Under the pieces are notes generated by a model. The model was given only the letters and a program-made list of their open reading frames with translations. It had not been told where the DNA came from and did no database searches. A DNA stretch of 14,946 nucleotides from Bacteroidia bacterium (GTDB lineage: Bacteria > Bacteroidota > Bacteroidia > B-17B0 > Aurantibacillaceae). The stretch lies in NCBI GenBank assembly GCA_026418315.1, contig JAOABO010000029.1:1-14946 (forward strand). The letters are read 5' to 3'. This document shows, in pieces, positions 1 through 6,945 of the stretch. Every line of letters starts with the position of its first letter. Position 1 is the stretch's first letter. The translations under genes and the position numbers were made by a program.

Positions 1-229
1 ATACAGATGCTCTTGAAAAGGCTCCTCCGGCAAATATGTTGATAAGTCCAATGATTCCGCTTTGAGCATTAGCAGCACGGTACTCGTTAAGGGCAACAGA
101 GTTGACTCCAGGAAGTACAACATAGGAACCTAATCTGTATATTGCTACAAACATTAGGGTAACCAGTATTCTATTTCTTAGTTCGTCTATTTTCCAGATG
201 TTTTGTATGGTCTCTATCAGTCGTTTCAT
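1..229 (-). CDS. secY: Preprotein translocase subunit SecY, N-terminal part (cut by window edge)
   Basis: SecY is the channel-forming subunit of the SecYEG translocon in the inner membrane. Only the first 76 codons are visible; the rest lies before position 1. The protein begins MKRLIETIQNIWKIDELRNR, then a hydrophobic first membrane segment (about residues 20-40, with VTLMFVAIYRLG) followed by LPGVNS. The last visible residues contain INIFAGGAFSRAS, matching the region around the plug helix of bacterial SecY. The start at 229 is 30 bases after the rplO stop, in the usual spc-operon position. No Shine-Dalgarno sequence precedes it (upstream bases taccataattt). The family is about 440 residues long, so most of the gene is outside the window. 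Confidence 0.95.
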   Translation of the reverse strand, partial: MKRLIETIQNIWKIDELRNRILVTLMFVAIYRLGSYVVLPGVNSVALNEYRAANAQSGIIGLINIFAGGAFSRASV

Positions 230-259
230 AAATTATGGTACATTGATTTATAAATCTTG

Positions 260-709
260 TTATGCTATAATAGTAGCAGTACCACCAGCTTTTTCTATGC
301 TTTCTTTGGCTTTTTTGGAGAAAGCATGTGCCGATATGTTGATGGGATTTTTAATTTCGCCATTGGCAAGAATTTTTACAAGATCATTTTTTCCAACAGC
401 ACCGGCTTGCACTAATGTGTCAATGGTAATAGTATTGGTGTTGAATGTTTCTGCAATATGAACTAATGTATTTAAATTAATTGGGGTGTATTCTGTTCTA
501 TTGAAATTTTTAAATCCAAATTTGGGTATTCTTCTTTGGAGGGGCATTTGTCCACCTTCAAATCCTTTTTTTCTTTTGTATCCTGATCTGGATTGGTTTC
601 CTTTATGTCCTCTGCCGGCAGTATCCCCGTTTCCGGATCCTTCTCCTCTACCCTTTCTGTAGTTTTGTTTAACCGATCCTTTTGCTGGTTGTAATGTATG
701 GAGTTTCAT
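260..709 (-). CDS. rplO: 50S ribosomal protein L15
   Basis: L15 (uL15) is a late-assembling large-subunit protein that binds 23S rRNA. The 149-residue product has the typical basic, glycine-rich N-terminal extension: MKLHTLQPAKGS at the start, then a run with GRGEGSGNGDTAGRGHKG (about residues 20-37) and SRSGYKRKKGFEGGQMP, followed by the globular C-terminal half ending near GGTATIIA. An in-frame ATG at 754 would add 15 residues, but it lies inside rpmD by 14 bases and gives a tail unlike any L15. The ATG at 709 matches the family N-terminus and leaves a 31-base gap to rpmD. It sits between rpmD and secY as in most bacteria. Confidence 0.96.
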   Translation of the reverse strand: MKLHTLQPAKGSVKQNYRKGRGEGSGNGDTAGRGHKGNQSRSGYKRKKGFEGGQMPLQRRIPKFGFKNFNRTEYTPINLNTLVHIAETFNTNTITIDTLVQAGAVGKNDLVKILANGEIKNPINISAHAFSKKAKESIEKAGGTATIIA

Positions 710-740
710 AATTTTTATTTTAGTTATTAAGTTTGGGAAA

Positions 741-920
741 TTAGATAGTTTCAACCTTAATGAGGTGTTTTACGGTATTGATCATACCTTGTATAGCCGG
801 GTTTAATTCTTTTTCTACAGATTGATTAATTTTTCTTAAACCTAAAGCGGCTACAGTTTTCTTTTGATTCCCTGATTTTTTGATAGTACTTTTTACTAGT
901 GTAATTTTTACTTTTGCCAT
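741..920 (-). CDS. rpmD: 50S ribosomal protein L30
   Basis: L30 (uL30) is a small large-subunit protein of about 60 residues. Translating the minus strand from the ATG at 920 gives 59 residues beginning MAKVKITLVKSTIKKSGNQK and continuing with TVAALGLRKINQSVEKE, the family hallmark (bacterial L30s have a K.TL.ALGLRK-like stretch); it ends HLIKVETI before a TAA at 741. The gene is easy to miss because it is so short. It lies 11 bases after rpsE and 31 bases before rplO, exactly where L30 is expected in an spc operon. Confidence 0.95.
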   Translation of the reverse strand: MAKVKITLVKSTIKKSGNQKKTVAALGLRKINQSVEKELNPAIQGMINTVKHLIKVETI

Positions 921-931
921 AGTTTTTAATA

Positions 932-1450
932 TTAACCGTTAAATACTTTTTCTAATTTAATGCCTCTTTGCTGAGCTACAGTATAGGGGTCTCTTAATTT
1001 CATTAGAGCATCTAATGTGGCTTTCACTACATTGTGGTTATTGGAAGAACCCTTGCATTTGGCTAATACGTCTTTTACTCCCACGCTTTCAAGAACAGCA
1101 CGCATAGCACCACCGGCTATTACTCCTGTACCGGGTGCTGCGGGTTTAATAAATACTTTTGATGCACCAAATTTTCCTTCTTGTTCATGAGGGATAGTAC
1201 CTTTCAAAATAGCTACTTTTATAAGGTTTTTCTTGGCATCTTCAATGGCTTTTTTAATTGCTTCTGATACTTCATTGGCTTTACCAAGCCCTACTCCAAC
1301 TATACCGTTTTCGTTGCCAACTACTACAAGGGCTGCAAAGCTAAAATGCCTTCCGCCTTTTGTAACCTTTGTAACACGGTTTACTGCTACTAACCTATCT
1401 TTAAGTTCTAGGTCTGTTGATTTTACTTTTTTTATGCTAAAATTTGCCAT
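932..1450 (-). CDS. rpsE: 30S ribosomal protein S5
   Basis: S5 (uS5) helps maintain decoding accuracy and shapes the mRNA entry region of the small subunit. The 172-residue protein has the N-terminal double-stranded-RNA-binding fold (about residues 13-78) with VNRVTKVTKGGRHFSF at 23-38, the loop where spectinomycin-resistance changes occur in other bacteria; nothing there looks mutated. The C-terminal domain shows PAAPGTGVIAGGAMRAVLE (103-121) and the SSNNHNVVKATLDAL stretch. The start at 1450 follows the largest gap of the cluster (73 bases), which contains a promoter-like element at 1488-1495, so rpsE and the genes after it may have some independent transcription. Confidence 0.97.
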   Translation of the reverse strand: MANFSIKKVKSTDLELKDRLVAVNRVTKVTKGGRHFSFAALVVVGNENGIVGVGLGKANEVSEAIKKAIEDAKKNLIKVAILKGTIPHEQEGKFGASKVFIKPAAPGTGVIAGGAMRAVLESVGVKDVLAKCKGSSNNHNVVKATLDALMKLRDPYTVAQQRGIKLEKVFNG

Positions 1451-1487
1451 AATGTGTGATAGTTTTTTCTTATTTTTTTAGGGGGTG

Positions 1488-1495
1488 CAAAAATA
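1488..1495 (-). promoter_or_regulatory. Candidate internal promoter (-7 element) upstream of rpsE
   Basis: The minus strand reads TATTTTTG followed by CACC, fitting the Bacteroidota -7 consensus TAnnTTTG; the context resembles the element of the 12982-13944 gene (TATATTTGCACC). It lies 37 bases before the rpsE start in the only long gap of the cluster. I see no clear TTTG -33 box at the usual distance, so this may be a chance match in AT-rich DNA. Confidence 0.35.
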
Positions 1496-1523
1496 TGTTT
1501 TTTTTCTTTAGTATGGTAATTTT

Positions 1524-1883
1524 TTAGAAATTTAATCCTGCTTCTCTGGCTGCATCAGCTAGTGCTTTCACTCTTCCGTGATATAAAAATCCGTTTCTGT
1601 CAAATACTACCGATTGTATGCCTTTTTGTTGAGCTCTTTCTGCAATCAACTTTCCTACTGCAATTGATTTTTCTATTTTAGTCCCTTTGAAGTTTTTGAA
1701 AGATTTATCCATAGAGGAAGCAGCAACCAATGTTCTTTTTGAAACATCGTCGATTATTTGTGCATAAATTTCTTTATTACTTCTGAATATACACAGGCGT
1801 GGCCTTTCAGTAGTACCTTTTAATTTTTTTCTTATTCTGTATTTTATTCTTTGTCTTCTTTCTTCTCTTGATAATGTTGCCAT
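1524..1883 (-). CDS. rplR: 50S ribosomal protein L18
   Basis: L18 (uL18) binds 5S rRNA and, with L5, anchors it in the central protuberance. The 119-residue product starts with a basic arm (MATLSREERRQRIKYRIRKK), then RPRLCIFRSNKEIYAQIIDD (residues 28-47), the conserved L18 strand motif, and ends VVFDRNGFLYHGRVKALADAAREAGLNF, the signature C-terminus of bacterial L18. Length is normal. It sits 17 bases after rplF and 73 bases before rpsE. Confidence 0.97.
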   Translation of the reverse strand: MATLSREERRQRIKYRIRKKLKGTTERPRLCIFRSNKEIYAQIIDDVSKRTLVAASSMDKSFKNFKGTKIEKSIAVGKLIAERAQQKGIQSVVFDRNGFLYHGRVKALADAAREAGLNF

Positions 1884-1900
1884 AATAGTATTATTTAATT

Positions 1901-2455
1901 TTATTTTTTGGACGCGGACTTACCTGCCTTTCTTCTTAAAATTTCTCCTTCAAATTTGATACCCTTGCCTTTGTATGGTTCTGGTTTTCTGAGTGAGCGG
2001 ATTTTAGCCGCAACCAGTCCTAATAGTTCTTTATCTATAGATTCTAAGTAAATTTTAGGGTTTTCTCCTTTTTCTTGTTTGGTAGTTACTTTTATTTCGG
2101 GAGGAAGTTCAAAGTAAATATGGTGTGAATATCCTAGTGATAAATCTAATAATTGGCCTTTATTAGTTGCTCTGTATCCTACCCCTACTAACTCTTGAAC
2201 TGTTTTAAAACCTTCCGATACTCCTTTTACCATATTAGCAATAAGTGCTCGGGTAAGGCCATGGAGTGCTTTGTGTCTTTTTTGTTCGGTTGGCCTTTCA
2301 ACAATTATCTGATTGTTATCTATTTTAATTTTCATGTCGGGATGTAATTCTCTTTGTAGAGTGCCTAATTTTCCTTTAACGGTAATTGTATTATTGTTTA
2401 ATTTTATATCTACTCCTTGTGGTATTGGTATTGGTTTTTTTCCGATTCTTGACAT
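1901..2455 (-). CDS. rplF: 50S ribosomal protein L6
   Basis: L6 (uL6) lies near the factor-binding site and contacts the sarcin-ricin loop region of 23S rRNA. The 184-residue protein shows the family's two tandem similar domains (about 1-82 and 83-184), the start MSRIGKKPIPIPQGV, the middle motif LVGVGYRA (89-96) and the C-terminal signature EPYKGKGIKFEGE (159-171) followed by a lysine-rich tail. The start at 2455 matches the family; the gap to rpsH is 46 bases and shows no clear promoter or hairpin. Confidence 0.97.
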   Translation of the reverse strand: MSRIGKKPIPIPQGVDIKLNNNTITVKGKLGTLQRELHPDMKIKIDNNQIIVERPTEQKRHKALHGLTRALIANMVKGVSEGFKTVQELVGVGYRATNKGQLLDLSLGYSHHIYFELPPEIKVTTKQEKGENPKIYLESIDKELLGLVAAKIRSLRKPEPYKGKGIKFEGEILRRKAGKSASKK

Positions 2456-2501
2456 AATGTTGTTTTTTTATATGTTTTAGATAATCATTTTTTACTAAGT
2501 G

Positions 2502-2921
2502 TTAGTATACATAGCAGATAACTTCACCGCCAAGGTTTAATCTACGGGCTTCTTTGTCTGTCATGAGTCCTTTGGATGTAGAGATGATGGCTATTCCAAG
2601 TCCGTTTTGTACTCTTGGCAAGTTTTCACATTTAGAGTATTTACGTAATCCTGGGGTAGAAATTCTTTTTAATCCACGAATAGCTGGTATTTTTGTAGTA
2701 GGGTTGTATTTTAATGCTATTTTTATAATACCTTGCTTATTGGGTGTTTCTTCTGTTTTATAGTTTAAAATATACCCGTTATCAAAGAGTATTTTAGTAA
2801 TTTGTTTTTTTATGTTAGAAGCAGGTATTTCTACTAATCTGTGTCCTGCTGCTACTGCATTTCTAATTCTTGTAAGATAATCTGAGATGGGGTCGTTTGT
2901 ATTTCTTGTTTTTGTTTTCAT
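2502..2921 (-). CDS. rpsH: 30S ribosomal protein S8
   Basis: S8 (uS8) is a primary 16S rRNA-binding protein of the small-subunit central domain; in E. coli it also represses the spc operon by binding mRNA. The 139-residue product has DPISDYLTRIRNA (10-22) and the C-terminal signature GLGIAIISTSKGLMTDKEAR (107-126), with GGEVICYVY at the end. It has about five extra residues before the conserved DPI segment; no other ATG lies between the chosen start and that segment, so the start stands. I did not see an S8-type mRNA target stem, but I could not fold the RNA. Confidence 0.96.
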   Translation of the reverse strand: MKTKTRNTNDPISDYLTRIRNAVAAGHRLVEIPASNIKKQITKILFDNGYILNYKTEETPNKQGIIKIALKYNPTTKIPAIRGLKRISTPGLRKYSKCENLPRVQNGLGIAIISTSKGLMTDKEARRLNLGGEVICYVY

Positions 2922-2947
2922 ATTTTCTGATATTTTTATAGTATTAA

Positions 2948-3217
2948 TTACCAGCTTGCTTTTTTTATTCCAGGTATAAGACCAAAAGAGGCCATTTCTC
3001 TTAATACATTTCTACAAACACCAAATTCTCTGATGTACCCGCGTGGTCTACCTGTCAATTTGCATCTGTTTCTTTGCCTTACAGGAGAAGCATTTCTTGG
3101 AATGAGTTGAATGGCCATATAGTCGCCTTTAGCCAATAGTTCTTCTCTTTTTTTTGCATATTTTTCTGCTAATTTTTTTCTCTTTACTTCTCTTGCTTTC
3201 ATGGATTCTTTTGCCAT
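2948..3217 (-). CDS. rpsN: 30S ribosomal protein S14 (zinc-free long form)
   Basis: S14 (uS14) sits in the head of the small subunit. The 89-residue product is the long, zinc-independent form: only two cysteines (C52 and C68) are present, without the paired CxxC motifs of the short zinc-binding form. The conserved run RCKLTGRPRGYIREFGVCR lies at 51-69 and the protein ends IPGIKKASW, the usual S14 C-terminus. It sits between rplE and rpsH with gaps of 29 and 26 bases, the standard place in the spc operon. Confidence 0.97.
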   Translation of the reverse strand: MAKESMKAREVKRKKLAEKYAKKREELLAKGDYMAIQLIPRNASPVRQRNRCKLTGRPRGYIREFGVCRNVLREMASFGLIPGIKKASW

Positions 3218-3246
3218 AGTATTTTATTTTTTTATTATGTTTTTAT

Positions 3247-3801
3247 TTATTTTCTGAATGGCATCCCAAATTCTTTCAATAGTTCGTAAGCTTCTTTATC
3301 TGTTTTTGCAGTGGTTACAAAGCTAATGTCCATTCCCATAATTTTGTTTACTTTGTCTATATCTATTTCGGGGAAAATAATTTGTTCGCTAATTCCAAGG
3401 TTGTAGTTTCCTCTTCCGTCAAAAGATTTTGGGTTTACGCCTTTAAAGTCGCGGATACGAGGTAATGCTGCGGCTATTAATCTATCCAGAAATTCGTACA
3501 TTTTATCTCCTCTTAAAGTTACTTTTGCACCTATTGCTACGCCTTTTCTTAATTTGAAATTAGAAATGTCTTTTTTAGAGATGGTAGGTATTGCTTTTTG
3601 ACCTGTAATAGTAGATAGTTCTTTGATAGATGCTTCTATTAGTTTTTTATCTGCTACGGCTTCTCCTACACCTTGATTAATAACTATTTTTTCAAGGCGA
3701 GGAACTTGCATGATGTTTTTATACTGAAATTTTTCTTTCAGGTTTTTAACAATTTCTGTTTGGTATTTGGTTTTTAATCTTGGTTGGTATTTTGTACTCA
3801 T
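3247..3801 (-). CDS. rplE: 50S ribosomal protein L5
   Basis: L5 (uL5) binds 5S rRNA and contacts the P-site tRNA and the small subunit through the central protuberance. The 184-residue protein has the signature PRLEKIVINQGVGEA (34-48), LRGDKMYEFLDRLI (97-110), the RIRDFKGVNPKSFDGRGNYN stretch (115-134) and EFGMPFRK at the end. Length and start match the family. It is only 8 bases downstream of rplX, so translation of the two is probably coupled or shares ribosomes. Confidence 0.97.
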   Translation of the reverse strand: MSTKYQPRLKTKYQTEIVKNLKEKFQYKNIMQVPRLEKIVINQGVGEAVADKKLIEASIKELSTITGQKAIPTISKKDISNFKLRKGVAIGAKVTLRGDKMYEFLDRLIAAALPRIRDFKGVNPKSFDGRGNYNLGISEQIIFPEIDIDKVNKIMGMDISFVTTAKTDKEAYELLKEFGMPFRK

Positions 3802-3809
3802 AATTCTTT

Positions 3810-4148
3810 TTATTTAAGAGTTTGGTTGGTCTTTTTTGCGTATCTTTCTAATTTTTGGGTTTCTGGATTCAACCTTCTTCCTATTCTGGAAGGTTTTCCA
3901 TCTGCCAAAATCATGAGGTTGGAGATATGTATGGGTGCTTCTTTTTCAACGATGCCGCCTTGTGGGTTTTTGGCACTTTGTTTTTCGTGTTTTTTAATCA
4001 TGTTAGCACCTTCTACTATTGCTCTTTGTTTTTCTGTATCTATAAAAATTATTTTTCCTTCTTTACCTTTGGAGCGTCCTCTCATAATACGGACAATATC
4101 GCCAACTTTGAGTTTGAGTTTTACTTTTTTATTTGCTGTTGATGCCAT
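3810..4148 (-). CDS. rplX: 50S ribosomal protein L24
   Basis: L24 (uL24) starts large-subunit assembly and lies by the exit of the peptide tunnel. The 112-residue product carries the KOW motif near the N-terminus (about residues 15-42, KVGDIVRIMRGRSKGKEGKI), then the conserved EGANMIKKH (47-55) and GGIVEKEAPIHISNLM (64-79), with RIGRR close to residue 90. It is slightly longer than the E. coli protein (104 residues) because of a basic C-terminal tail. Overlapping plus-strand reading frames here are shadows. Confidence 0.96.
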   Translation of the reverse strand: MASTANKKVKLKLKVGDIVRIMRGRSKGKEGKIIFIDTEKQRAIVEGANMIKKHEKQSAKNPQGGIVEKEAPIHISNLMILADGKPSRIGRRLNPETQKLERYAKKTNQTLK

Positions 4149-4172
4149 AATTTTTCTCTTTTTTAATTGTTA

Positions 4173-4541
4173 TTAAAGAACTTCGGGTGCCAAAGAGATG
4201 ATTTTCATATATTGTTTATCTCTGAGTTCTCTGGCTACAGGACCAAAAATACGAGTTCCTCTTAATTCATCTGTATTGGTGAGTAATACTACTGCATTAT
4301 CATCAAAGCGTATATAGGATCCATCATTTCTTCTTATTTCTTTTTTGGTTCTTACAATTACTGCTTTTGATACGGTACCTTTTTTAATATTACCTGTTGG
4401 AATGGCATCTTTTACAGTAACCACTACTTTATCTCCTACAGAAGCATATCTAGTTCTAGTACCACCTAAAACTCTGATGATAAGAACTTCTTTTGCTCCA
4501 CTGTTATCTGCCACTTTTAATCTTGATTCATTTTGCAACAT
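4173..4541 (-). CDS. rplN: 50S ribosomal protein L14
   Basis: L14 (uL14) forms part of an intersubunit bridge and is the docking site of the silencing factor RsfS in bacteria that have it. The 122-residue product shows the family signature RLKVADNSGAKEVLIIRVLGG in its first 27 residues, VVVTVKDAIP (39-48), the KKGTVSKAVIVRTKKEIRR block (53-71) and the C-terminal IFGPVARELRDKQYMKIISL. Exact normal length. It starts the group usually called the spc operon, but the gap from rpsQ is only 20 bases with no promoter-like element, so here it reads on from the S10 group. Confidence 0.98.
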   Translation of the reverse strand: MLQNESRLKVADNSGAKEVLIIRVLGGTRTRYASVGDKVVVTVKDAIPTGNIKKGTVSKAVIVRTKKEIRRNDGSYIRFDDNAVVLLTNTDELRGTRIFGPVARELRDKQYMKIISLAPEVL

Positions 4542-4561
4542 ATTGGTAAATTTTTTAGTTA

Positions 4562-4822
4562 TTATTTAGCTTTTTCAATAACTTCAACTAATCTCCATCT
4601 TTTAAGTTTACTCAATGGTCTTGTTTCCATTATTTTGACTTTATCTCCTATTCCGCATTGATTGTTTTCATCATGTGCGTAAAATTTTGTTGTTTTATTT
4701 ACAAATTTTCCGTAAATAGGATGTTTAACTTTTCTTGTAATAGAAACAACAATAGTTTTGTTCATTTTGTTGCTGGTGACTGTCCCTATTCTGGTTTTTC
4801 TTGTTTTTCTGGTTGTTTCCAT
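4562..4822 (-). CDS. rpsQ: 30S ribosomal protein S17
   Basis: S17 (uS17) is an early-binding small-subunit protein with an OB fold. The 86-residue product has RIGTVTSNKMNKTIVVSITR (11-30), KHPIYGKFVNKTTKFYAHDE (33-52) and the signature GDKVKIMETRPLSKLKRW (59-76), all typical of bacterial S17. Its start at 4822 lies 22 bases after the rpmC stop. The upstream bases (aacactatttttat) hold no Shine-Dalgarno match. Confidence 0.97.
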   Translation of the reverse strand: METTRKTRKTRIGTVTSNKMNKTIVVSITRKVKHPIYGKFVNKTTKFYAHDENNQCGIGDKVKIMETRPLSKLKRWRLVEVIEKAK

Positions 4823-4844
4823 ATAAAAATAGTGTTATGGTTGG

Positions 4845-5042
4845 TTAGATTTTTTTATTCTTTCTTTTTGTGAGTTCTGTTAGGAGGCGAGCAATAGTTT
4901 TTCTTGTGCTTTTTATCTCCATTGGATTTTCAATTGGAGAAACCGCGTGTTGGAGCTTTAGTTTCAACAATTTATTTTTTTCAGATTCTATTTTTTCTTT
5001 TATTTCTTGATCAGATAATAAAATAATGTCTTTTTGTTTCAT
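4845..5042 (-). CDS. rpmC: 50S ribosomal protein L29
   Basis: L29 (uL29) is a small two-helix protein at the peptide tunnel exit, beside L23, where trigger factor and SRP dock. The 65-residue product is almost entirely helical and charged, with SDQEIKEKIESEKNKLLKLK in the first helix and the family motif EIKSTRKTIARLLTEL (42-57) in the second. The highly lysine-rich end (KRKNKKI) is usual. It lies 12 bases after rplP and 22 before rpsQ, the standard order. Confidence 0.96.
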   Translation of the reverse strand: MKQKDIILLSDQEIKEKIESEKNKLLKLKLQHAVSPIENPMEIKSTRKTIARLLTELTKRKNKKI

Positions 5043-5054
5043 AAATTAGTTGTT

Positions 5055-5480
5055 TTATGATTGTATATAATCTCTTCTTACAATAAATTTTACTACAACG
5101 GGTAATTTTTGAGCTGCTAATCTTAATGCTTCTTTTGCTGTTTCTAATGGTACTCCGTCTGCTTCAAATAGTATTCTACCCGGTTCAACAGGAGTTGCCC
5201 AGTACTCTAATGAACCCTTACCTTTACCCATACGGACTTCAGCAGGTTTTTTGGTTACAGGTCTGTCGGGGAATATGCGTATCCATACTTGTCCTTCTCT
5301 TTTCATAAAGCGGGTAATGGCAATACGAGCAGCTTCTATTTGACGGGAGTTAATTCTACCCGGCGTTACAGCTTTTATTGCAAAGGAACCAAAAGCAATT
5401 TGGTCTCCACGTTTTGTATATTTTCTTCTGGGAAGCACTTTTTGTGATTTTCTCCATTTAGTTTTTTTAGGTTGTAGCAT
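5055..5480 (-). CDS. rplP: 50S ribosomal protein L16
   Basis: L16 (uL16) helps place the A-site tRNA and completes the peptidyl-transferase region late in assembly. The 141-residue product shows FGSFAIKAVTPGRINSRQIE (30-49), a conserved L16 segment, IRIFPDRPVTKKPAEVRMG (67-85) and KGSLEYWATPVEPGRILFE. Arg83 is the equivalent of the arginine hydroxylated in E. coli L16 (VRMGKGKG motif); it is conserved here. Start and length fit the family. A 36-base gap separates it from rpsC. Confidence 0.98.
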   Translation of the reverse strand: MLQPKKTKWRKSQKVLPRRKYTKRGDQIAFGSFAIKAVTPGRINSRQIEAARIAITRFMKREGQVWIRIFPDRPVTKKPAEVRMGKGKGSLEYWATPVEPGRILFEADGVPLETAKEALRLAAQKLPVVVKFIVRRDYIQS

Positions 5481-5516
5481 ATATCAATATTTTATGTTAT
5501 GTAATTAAGTTATTGA

Positions 5517-6236
5517 TTATTCAGGTCTTTTTCTTCTAAATGCTCTTTTTTCTTGTGGGACTCTTTTGTTTAATGTTTTTTTCTCTGAGTCAATTTGTGC
5601 ATAGGTATTTTTTCCGTAAATTTCTCCTTTGCAAATCCATACTTTTATACCAATTCTTCCATAAGTGGTGTGTGCTTCTGCTACTGCGTAATCAATGTCT
5701 GCTCTGAAAGTGTGAAGAGGAATTCTACCTTCTTTTATTTCTTCGCTTCTTGCCATTTCTGCACCACCTAATCTTCCTGAAATTCTGATTTTTATGCCTT
5801 CTGCTCCTGCTCGCATGGCAGATGCTATTGCTTGCTTAGCGGCTCTTTTGTATGCTATTCTTCCTTCAATTTGTTTGGCAATGGCATCAGCTACTAATCT
5901 TGCGTCTAATTCTGGTTTTTGAATATCTGCAATGTTGATTTGAACATCTTTTTTTGTCAGTTTTTTTAGTTCTTCTTTTAAAGTATCTACCTCTTTTCCG
6001 CCTTTTCCTATAATCATTCCTGGCTTAGCTGTATGAATATTAACGGTAATTAATTTATGTGCTCTTTCAATAACAATTTTAGAAATGGCGCTTTTTGGGA
6101 GGCGGTCTTTCAAATATTTTCTTATCATGTTGTCTTCTACAATCTTATCGGGGAAATTGTTTCCGCCATACCAGTTGGATTCCCATCCTCTAATTATTCC
6201 TACTCTTAATACTATTGGATTTGATTTTTGTCCCAT
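5517..6236 (-). CDS. rpsC: 30S ribosomal protein S3
   Basis: S3 (uS3) forms part of the mRNA entry tunnel and its helicase activity. The 239-residue protein has MGQKSNPIVLRVGIIRGWES at the start, a type II KH domain with the GxxG loop in GMIIGKGGKEV (73-83), and the C-terminal domain with ISGRLGGAEMARSEEIKEGR and PLHTFRADIDYAVAEAHTTY. The GMAR-like arginine region (RLGGAEMARSE) lining the mRNA path is intact. It ends in a basic tail (EKRAFRRKRPE). It lies 10 bases after rplV. Confidence 0.98.
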   Translation of the reverse strand: MGQKSNPIVLRVGIIRGWESNWYGGNNFPDKIVEDNMIRKYLKDRLPKSAISKIVIERAHKLITVNIHTAKPGMIIGKGGKEVDTLKEELKKLTKKDVQINIADIQKPELDARLVADAIAKQIEGRIAYKRAAKQAIASAMRAGAEGIKIRISGRLGGAEMARSEEIKEGRIPLHTFRADIDYAVAEAHTTYGRIGIKVWICKGEIYGKNTYAQIDSEKKTLNKRVPQEKRAFRRKRPE

Positions 6237-6246
6237 ATTATTTTTT

Positions 6247-6636
6247 TTAATTTTTAATATCTAAAGTTAATGTAACATGATTGGATCTTTTTCTTATTCT
6301 GTATGCTCTTCCTTGAGGAGCGGAGCGAAGACGTTTTAATTGAAAACCACTATCTACTTTAATTGTTTTGATGTACAGGTTTTCGTTAGCTGGTTGTCCT
6401 GTTTTTTGCTCATAATTATTAATTGCAGATTTTAATAATTTTTCTAATCTGCCTGCAGCTTCTCTTGTGTTATACTTAAGAATATTCAATGCTTTATCTA
6501 CCGATAGTCCACGAATAAGAGCAGCTACCTGATTCATTTTTCTGGGAGATGTGGGGCAATTTCTTAGAATTGCAAAGTATTTATTTGCTTTTTCTTTTTT
6601 TAATTTTTCTGCGTATTCATGTTTTCTCTTTCCCAT
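6247..6636 (-). CDS. rplV: 50S ribosomal protein L22
   Basis: L22 (uL22) lines the narrow part of the peptide exit tunnel with an extended hairpin. The 129-residue product has SPRKMNQVAALIRGLSVDKA (30-49), the conserved helix, and the hairpin region (about 94-112) with KRLRSAPQGRAYRIRKRSNH, close to the family ending RGRAYRI.KRTSHI. No deletion or duplication of the kind linked to macrolide resistance is visible in the hairpin. The N-terminus is about 15 residues longer than in E. coli L22, a basic extension (MGKRKHEYAEKLKKEKANKY). Confidence 0.97.
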   Translation of the reverse strand: MGKRKHEYAEKLKKEKANKYFAILRNCPTSPRKMNQVAALIRGLSVDKALNILKYNTREAAGRLEKLLKSAINNYEQKTGQPANENLYIKTIKVDSGFQLKRLRSAPQGRAYRIRKRSNHVTLTLDIKN

Positions 6637-6656
6637 GATTGAATGATTTAAATTAT

Positions 6657-6926
6657 TTATTTTTTATTATGTCCTGCGTGTCCTTTAAATGTTCTGGTAG
6701 GGGCAAATTCACCAAGTTTATGTCCTACCATATTTTCTGTTACATAAACAGGTATAAACTTATTTCCATTATGAACGGCAAAGGTATGTCCGACAAATTC
6801 GGGTGGAATAGTAGATCTTCTTGCCCATGTTTTAATCACTGCTTTTTTTCCTGTTTCATTCATTTTTTGAACTTTTAACCAAAGTTTGTAGTCAATGAAT
6901 GGTCCTTTTTTAAGCGATCTTGCCAT
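6657..6926 (-). CDS. rpsS: 30S ribosomal protein S19
   Basis: S19 (uS19) lies in the head of the small subunit, forms a bridge with L5 and contacts S13. The 89-residue product starts MARSLKKGPFID and carries the signature YVTENMVGHKLGEFAPTRTF (61-80), followed by KGHAGHNKK. Both are diagnostic of bacterial S19. It lies between rplB and rplV with gaps of 19 and 20 bases. The plus-strand reading frame over it is a shadow. Confidence 0.98.
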   Translation of the reverse strand: MARSLKKGPFIDYKLWLKVQKMNETGKKAVIKTWARRSTIPPEFVGHTFAVHNGNKFIPVYVTENMVGHKLGEFAPTRTFKGHAGHNKK

Positions 6927-6945
6927 AATTCAGATATTTATTTTT

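Noticed and set aside
710..754. Upstream in-frame ATG at 754 that would lengthen L15 by 15 residues
   Set aside because: It overlaps the end of rpmD by 14 bases and the added residues (MKLSNFPNLITKIKI) do not resemble any L15 N-terminus; the ATG at 709 gives the family start MKLHTLQPAKGS.
3784..4176. Plus-strand frames of 95 to 130 codons over rplX
   Set aside because: They are antisense to a clear L24 gene; phenylalanine-rich translation is what lysine-rich genes give on the other strand.
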